Of a stretch of DNA of 64,000 bases, positions 62,052 to 64,000 are shown one piece after another. The DNA is taken from the NCBI GenBank assembly GCA_001940985.1, contig MSHB01000004.1, positions 1 to 64,000 of the forward strand, written 5' to 3'. Both the position numbers and the translations under genes were made by a program. The stretch's first letter is position 1. Each line of letters opens with the position of its first letter. The notes under the pieces were generated by a model. That model did no database searches. It had not been told where the DNA came from and was given only the letters and a program-made list of their open reading frames with translations. This stretch comes from Mollicutes bacterium Phil14 (GTDB lineage Bacteria > Bacillota_I > Bacilli_A > ML615J-28 > CAG-698).

Positions 62052-64000
62052 ATGTATGAAAATGTAGATAAAAATTTGTATACTCCAATGATGAGACAAT
62101 ATTTAGAAATAAAAGAAGAATATCCTGACACATTAATCTTTTATCGAATTGGGGACTTTTATGAAATGTTTTTTAACGATGCAATAGTTGCGAGTAAGGA
62201 ATTAGAAATAGTTCTAACCGGCCGTGATGCAGGTGTAAAAGATAGAGTTCCTATGTGTGGTGTTCCTCATCATGCTGTCAATGCATATTTGGATAAACTT
62301 AGTGAAAAAGGATATAAGGTTGCAATTGTTGAACAATTAGAAGATCCAAAATTAGCAAAGGGTTTAGTAACTAGGGATGTTGTTAAAATAGTAACACCAG
62401 GAACTGTTACTGAAGGCAATACTTTAGATGAAAAAGAAAATAATTATTTAGTGTCATTATCTATTGATAAAGAAAGATACATTCTATCGTACTGTGATTT
62501 GTCAACAGGTGAAAACTATTTGACAGATTTACCACTTAATGATGAAGTTTTGTTTGCTGAAATTATAAAACTTAAGACAAGAGAAATAGTTGTGAGTGAT
62601 GATTTTAATCAAAATATATTTAAGCCACTGAAGAATTTTATGTCAATTACAGTTTCAACTGAAAGTAACGATACGGCTGTAGGCTATTTATCTTCATTGA
62701 GTGATGGACTTGATAAACAAGAAGAAAAAAACTTTTCTCGTTTACTAAATTATATAATAAGAACTCAAAAGAAAACTTTAGTACATATGCAAAAAGTCAT
62801 AAAATATGATATTAATGGTTTTTTGAAAATTGATTTGTCATCAAGGAGAAATTTAGAACTATTAGAGACATTAAGATTTCAGAATAAGAAAAACACATTG
62901 CTAAATGTTCTTGATAAATGTTCAACGGCAATGGGAAGTAGATATTTAAGAAAAAATATAACTTTTCCATTAATAAATAAAGAAAAAATTAGTCGAAGAT
63001 TTGACATAATAGATTCTATGAAGAAACATTTTTTAGAGGCCGAAGAGTTAAAGAAGTTATTAGAAGATGTTTATGACTTAGAAAGAATTGTTGGCAAGAT
63101 ATCTTATGAAAGTGTTAATCCAAAAGATTTGCTTCAACTTAAGAAATCTTTATCAGTTGTTCCAACTATTAAAAAACTCGTTGAAAAAATGAAAATTAAT
63201 GATTACTTTGATTTTGAAAGTGATTTTTCTCAATATATGAGTGTATATCAATTGCTAGATGATAGTATTTCACCCGATGCCCCATTTTCAGCAAAAGATG
63301 GTGGAGTAATTAAAAAAGGATATAATGAAAAACTAGATGAACTGATGAATATCAATTCTGATAGTAAGGAATACTTATTATCATTAGAGCAACGTGAAAG
63401 AGAAAGAACGGGTATTAAAAATCTTAAAGTTGGTTTTAATAAAGTTTTTGGTTATTATATTGAAATATCAAAAGGTAGTTGTCCTTTAGTAAAAGATGAA
63501 TTTGGATATATTAGAAAGCAAACACTTACTACTGGAGAGCGCTTTATTACTCAAGAATTAAAAGAAAAAGAAACTATGATATTAAGAGCAGAAGAAAAGA
63601 TGTTAGAATTAGATTATAATATCTTTTGCGATGTTCGTAATAAGTGTAAAGAGTATGCTTATACTTTACAAGTTTTAGCTAAAACTATCTCTGAGTTAGA
63701 TATGATGGGAAGTTTTACTAGAGTAACAAAAGAAAATAATTATGTTAGACCATCATTAAATGATGAACATATCTTAGATATTAAAAATGGTCGTCATCCT
63801 GTTATAGAAAGATATATTGATAACTATATCCCTAATGATATAAAGATGTTAAAAGATACATCAATATTATTAATCACAGGTCCAAATATGAGTGGTAAAT
63901 CTACTTACATGCGTCAAGTTGCTTTAATAAGTATTATGGCTCAAATTGGATGCTTTGTACCAGCTACTTCCGCTAATTTACCAATTTTTGATGCAATATA
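62052..64000 (+). CDS. mutS: DNA mismatch repair protein MutS (partial, 3' end cut by window)
   Basis: About 650 residues to the window edge. The mismatch-binding F-x-E is Phe36-Tyr37-Glu38 (GDFYEMF). PMCGVPHHAVNAYL, and near residue 610 Walker A GPNMSGKST followed by YMRQVALI, mark domain I and the ATPase. MutS binds mispaired bases and starts repair. ATG 62052 has AGGTGA upstream and TATAAT at 62028-62033. No stop to the window end, so truncation is only from the sampling. Confidence 0.95.
   Translation, partial: MYENVDKNLYTPMMRQYLEIKEEYPDTLIFYRIGDFYEMFFNDAIVASKELEIVLTGRDAGVKDRVPMCGVPHHAVNAYLDKLSEKGYKVAIVEQLEDPKLAKGLVTRDVVKIVTPGTVTEGNTLDEKENNYLVSLSIDKERYILSYCDLSTGENYLTDLPLNDEVLFAEIIKLKTREIVVSDDFNQNIFKPLKNFMSITVSTESNDTAVGYLSSLSDGLDKQEEKNFSRLLNYIIRTQKKTLVHMQKVIKYDINGFLKIDLSSRRNLELLETLRFQNKKNTLLNVLDKCSTAMGSRYLRKNITFPLINKEKISRRFDIIDSMKKHFLEAEELKKLLEDVYDLERIVGKISYESVNPKDLLQLKKSLSVVPTIKKLVEKMKINDYFDFESDFSQYMSVYQLLDDSISPDAPFSAKDGGVIKKGYNEKLDELMNINSDSKEYLLSLEQRERERTGIKNLKVGFNKVFGYYIEISKGSCPLVKDEFGYIRKQTLTTGERFITQELKEKETMILRAEEKMLELDYNIFCDVRNKCKEYAYTLQVLAKTISELDMMGSFTRVTKENNYVRPSLNDEHILDIKNGRHPVIERYIDNYIPNDIKMLKDTSILLITGPNMSGKSTYMRQVALISIMAQIGCFVPATSANLPIFDAI

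Noticed and set aside
1-64000. CRISPR array, restriction-modification system, prophage or toxin-antitoxin genes
   Set aside because: I found no regular spaced direct repeats and no recognisable Cas, methylase, phage or toxin genes; the XRE protein at 61577 is an orphan.

Overview
This is a 64 kb AT-rich segment from a low-GC Gram-positive bacterium. Strong Shine-Dalgarno sites, TTGACA/TATAAT promoters with 17-base spacers, a GerA-type spore germination operon, SepF, DarA and the L21-leader/Prp/L27 cluster all point to Bacillota. The style (very low GC, Mollicutes-like lipid and transport genes, but sporulation genes present) suggests a gut Bacilli lineage near Erysipelotrichia or spore-forming relatives of Mollicutes; I cannot place it more finely. 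TGA is used as a stop, so the code is standard.

Layout. 0.1-9.4 kb: a heterodimeric ABC exporter, a NatAB-like ABC-2 system, a homodimeric ABC exporter and a lipoprotein with a GH5 glycosidase-like domain. 9.5-17.7 kb: an eight-gene operon for glutamate fermentation by the methylaspartate route (glutamate mutase GlmS/GlmE, its reactivase GlmL, methylaspartate ammonia-lyase, and citrate/citramalate lyase subunits plus ligase); mesaconase and CitX/CitG are absent from it. 17.8-19.8 kb: a DegV protein whose start is scrambled by a T9 tract, and a GNAT-like protein. 19.9-21.3 kb: a yybP-ykoY-like (Mn2+) riboswitch ahead of an OadB-like Na+ pump subunit and a 50-residue membrane protein. 21.5-28.9 kb: a second heterodimeric exporter, MgtE with a leader peptide and attenuator, an AzgA-like permease and an acyl-ACP thioesterase. 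29-37.1 kb: S58 peptidase, Asp/Glu racemase, MFS transporter, Hsp20 (its ribosome-binding site lies inside a terminator hairpin), HAD phosphatase, a giant CvpA-like protein and DarA.

37.2-39.8 kb is the accessory spot: tRNA-Cys, a LysR remnant cut by a decayed IS element, a strong orphan promoter driving a probable structured small RNA, and two interleaved long inverted repeats. 39.8-46 kb: yggS-sepF-yggT-unknown-deoC-deoD, then a pair of M16 peptidases. 45.9-49.5 kb (minus): gerAB-gerAA-gerAC. 49.7-58.5 kb: SSB, tRNA-Gly, CCA-adding enzyme, membrane proteins, a YfcC-like transporter, a VTT-acyltransferase-zinc ribbon fusion, an unknown membrane protein and a second GNAT-like paralogue. 58.5-64 kb: L21 leader, rplU-prp-rpmA, obgE, an ECF S-component, an XRE regulator and the start of mutS, cut by the window end.

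The most notable items are RNA-level controls: the mgtE leader-peptide attenuator with mutually exclusive hairpins, the hsp20 hairpin, the Mn2+-type riboswitch on a sodium-pump gene, and the uncharacterised small RNA with adjacent interleaved repeats.
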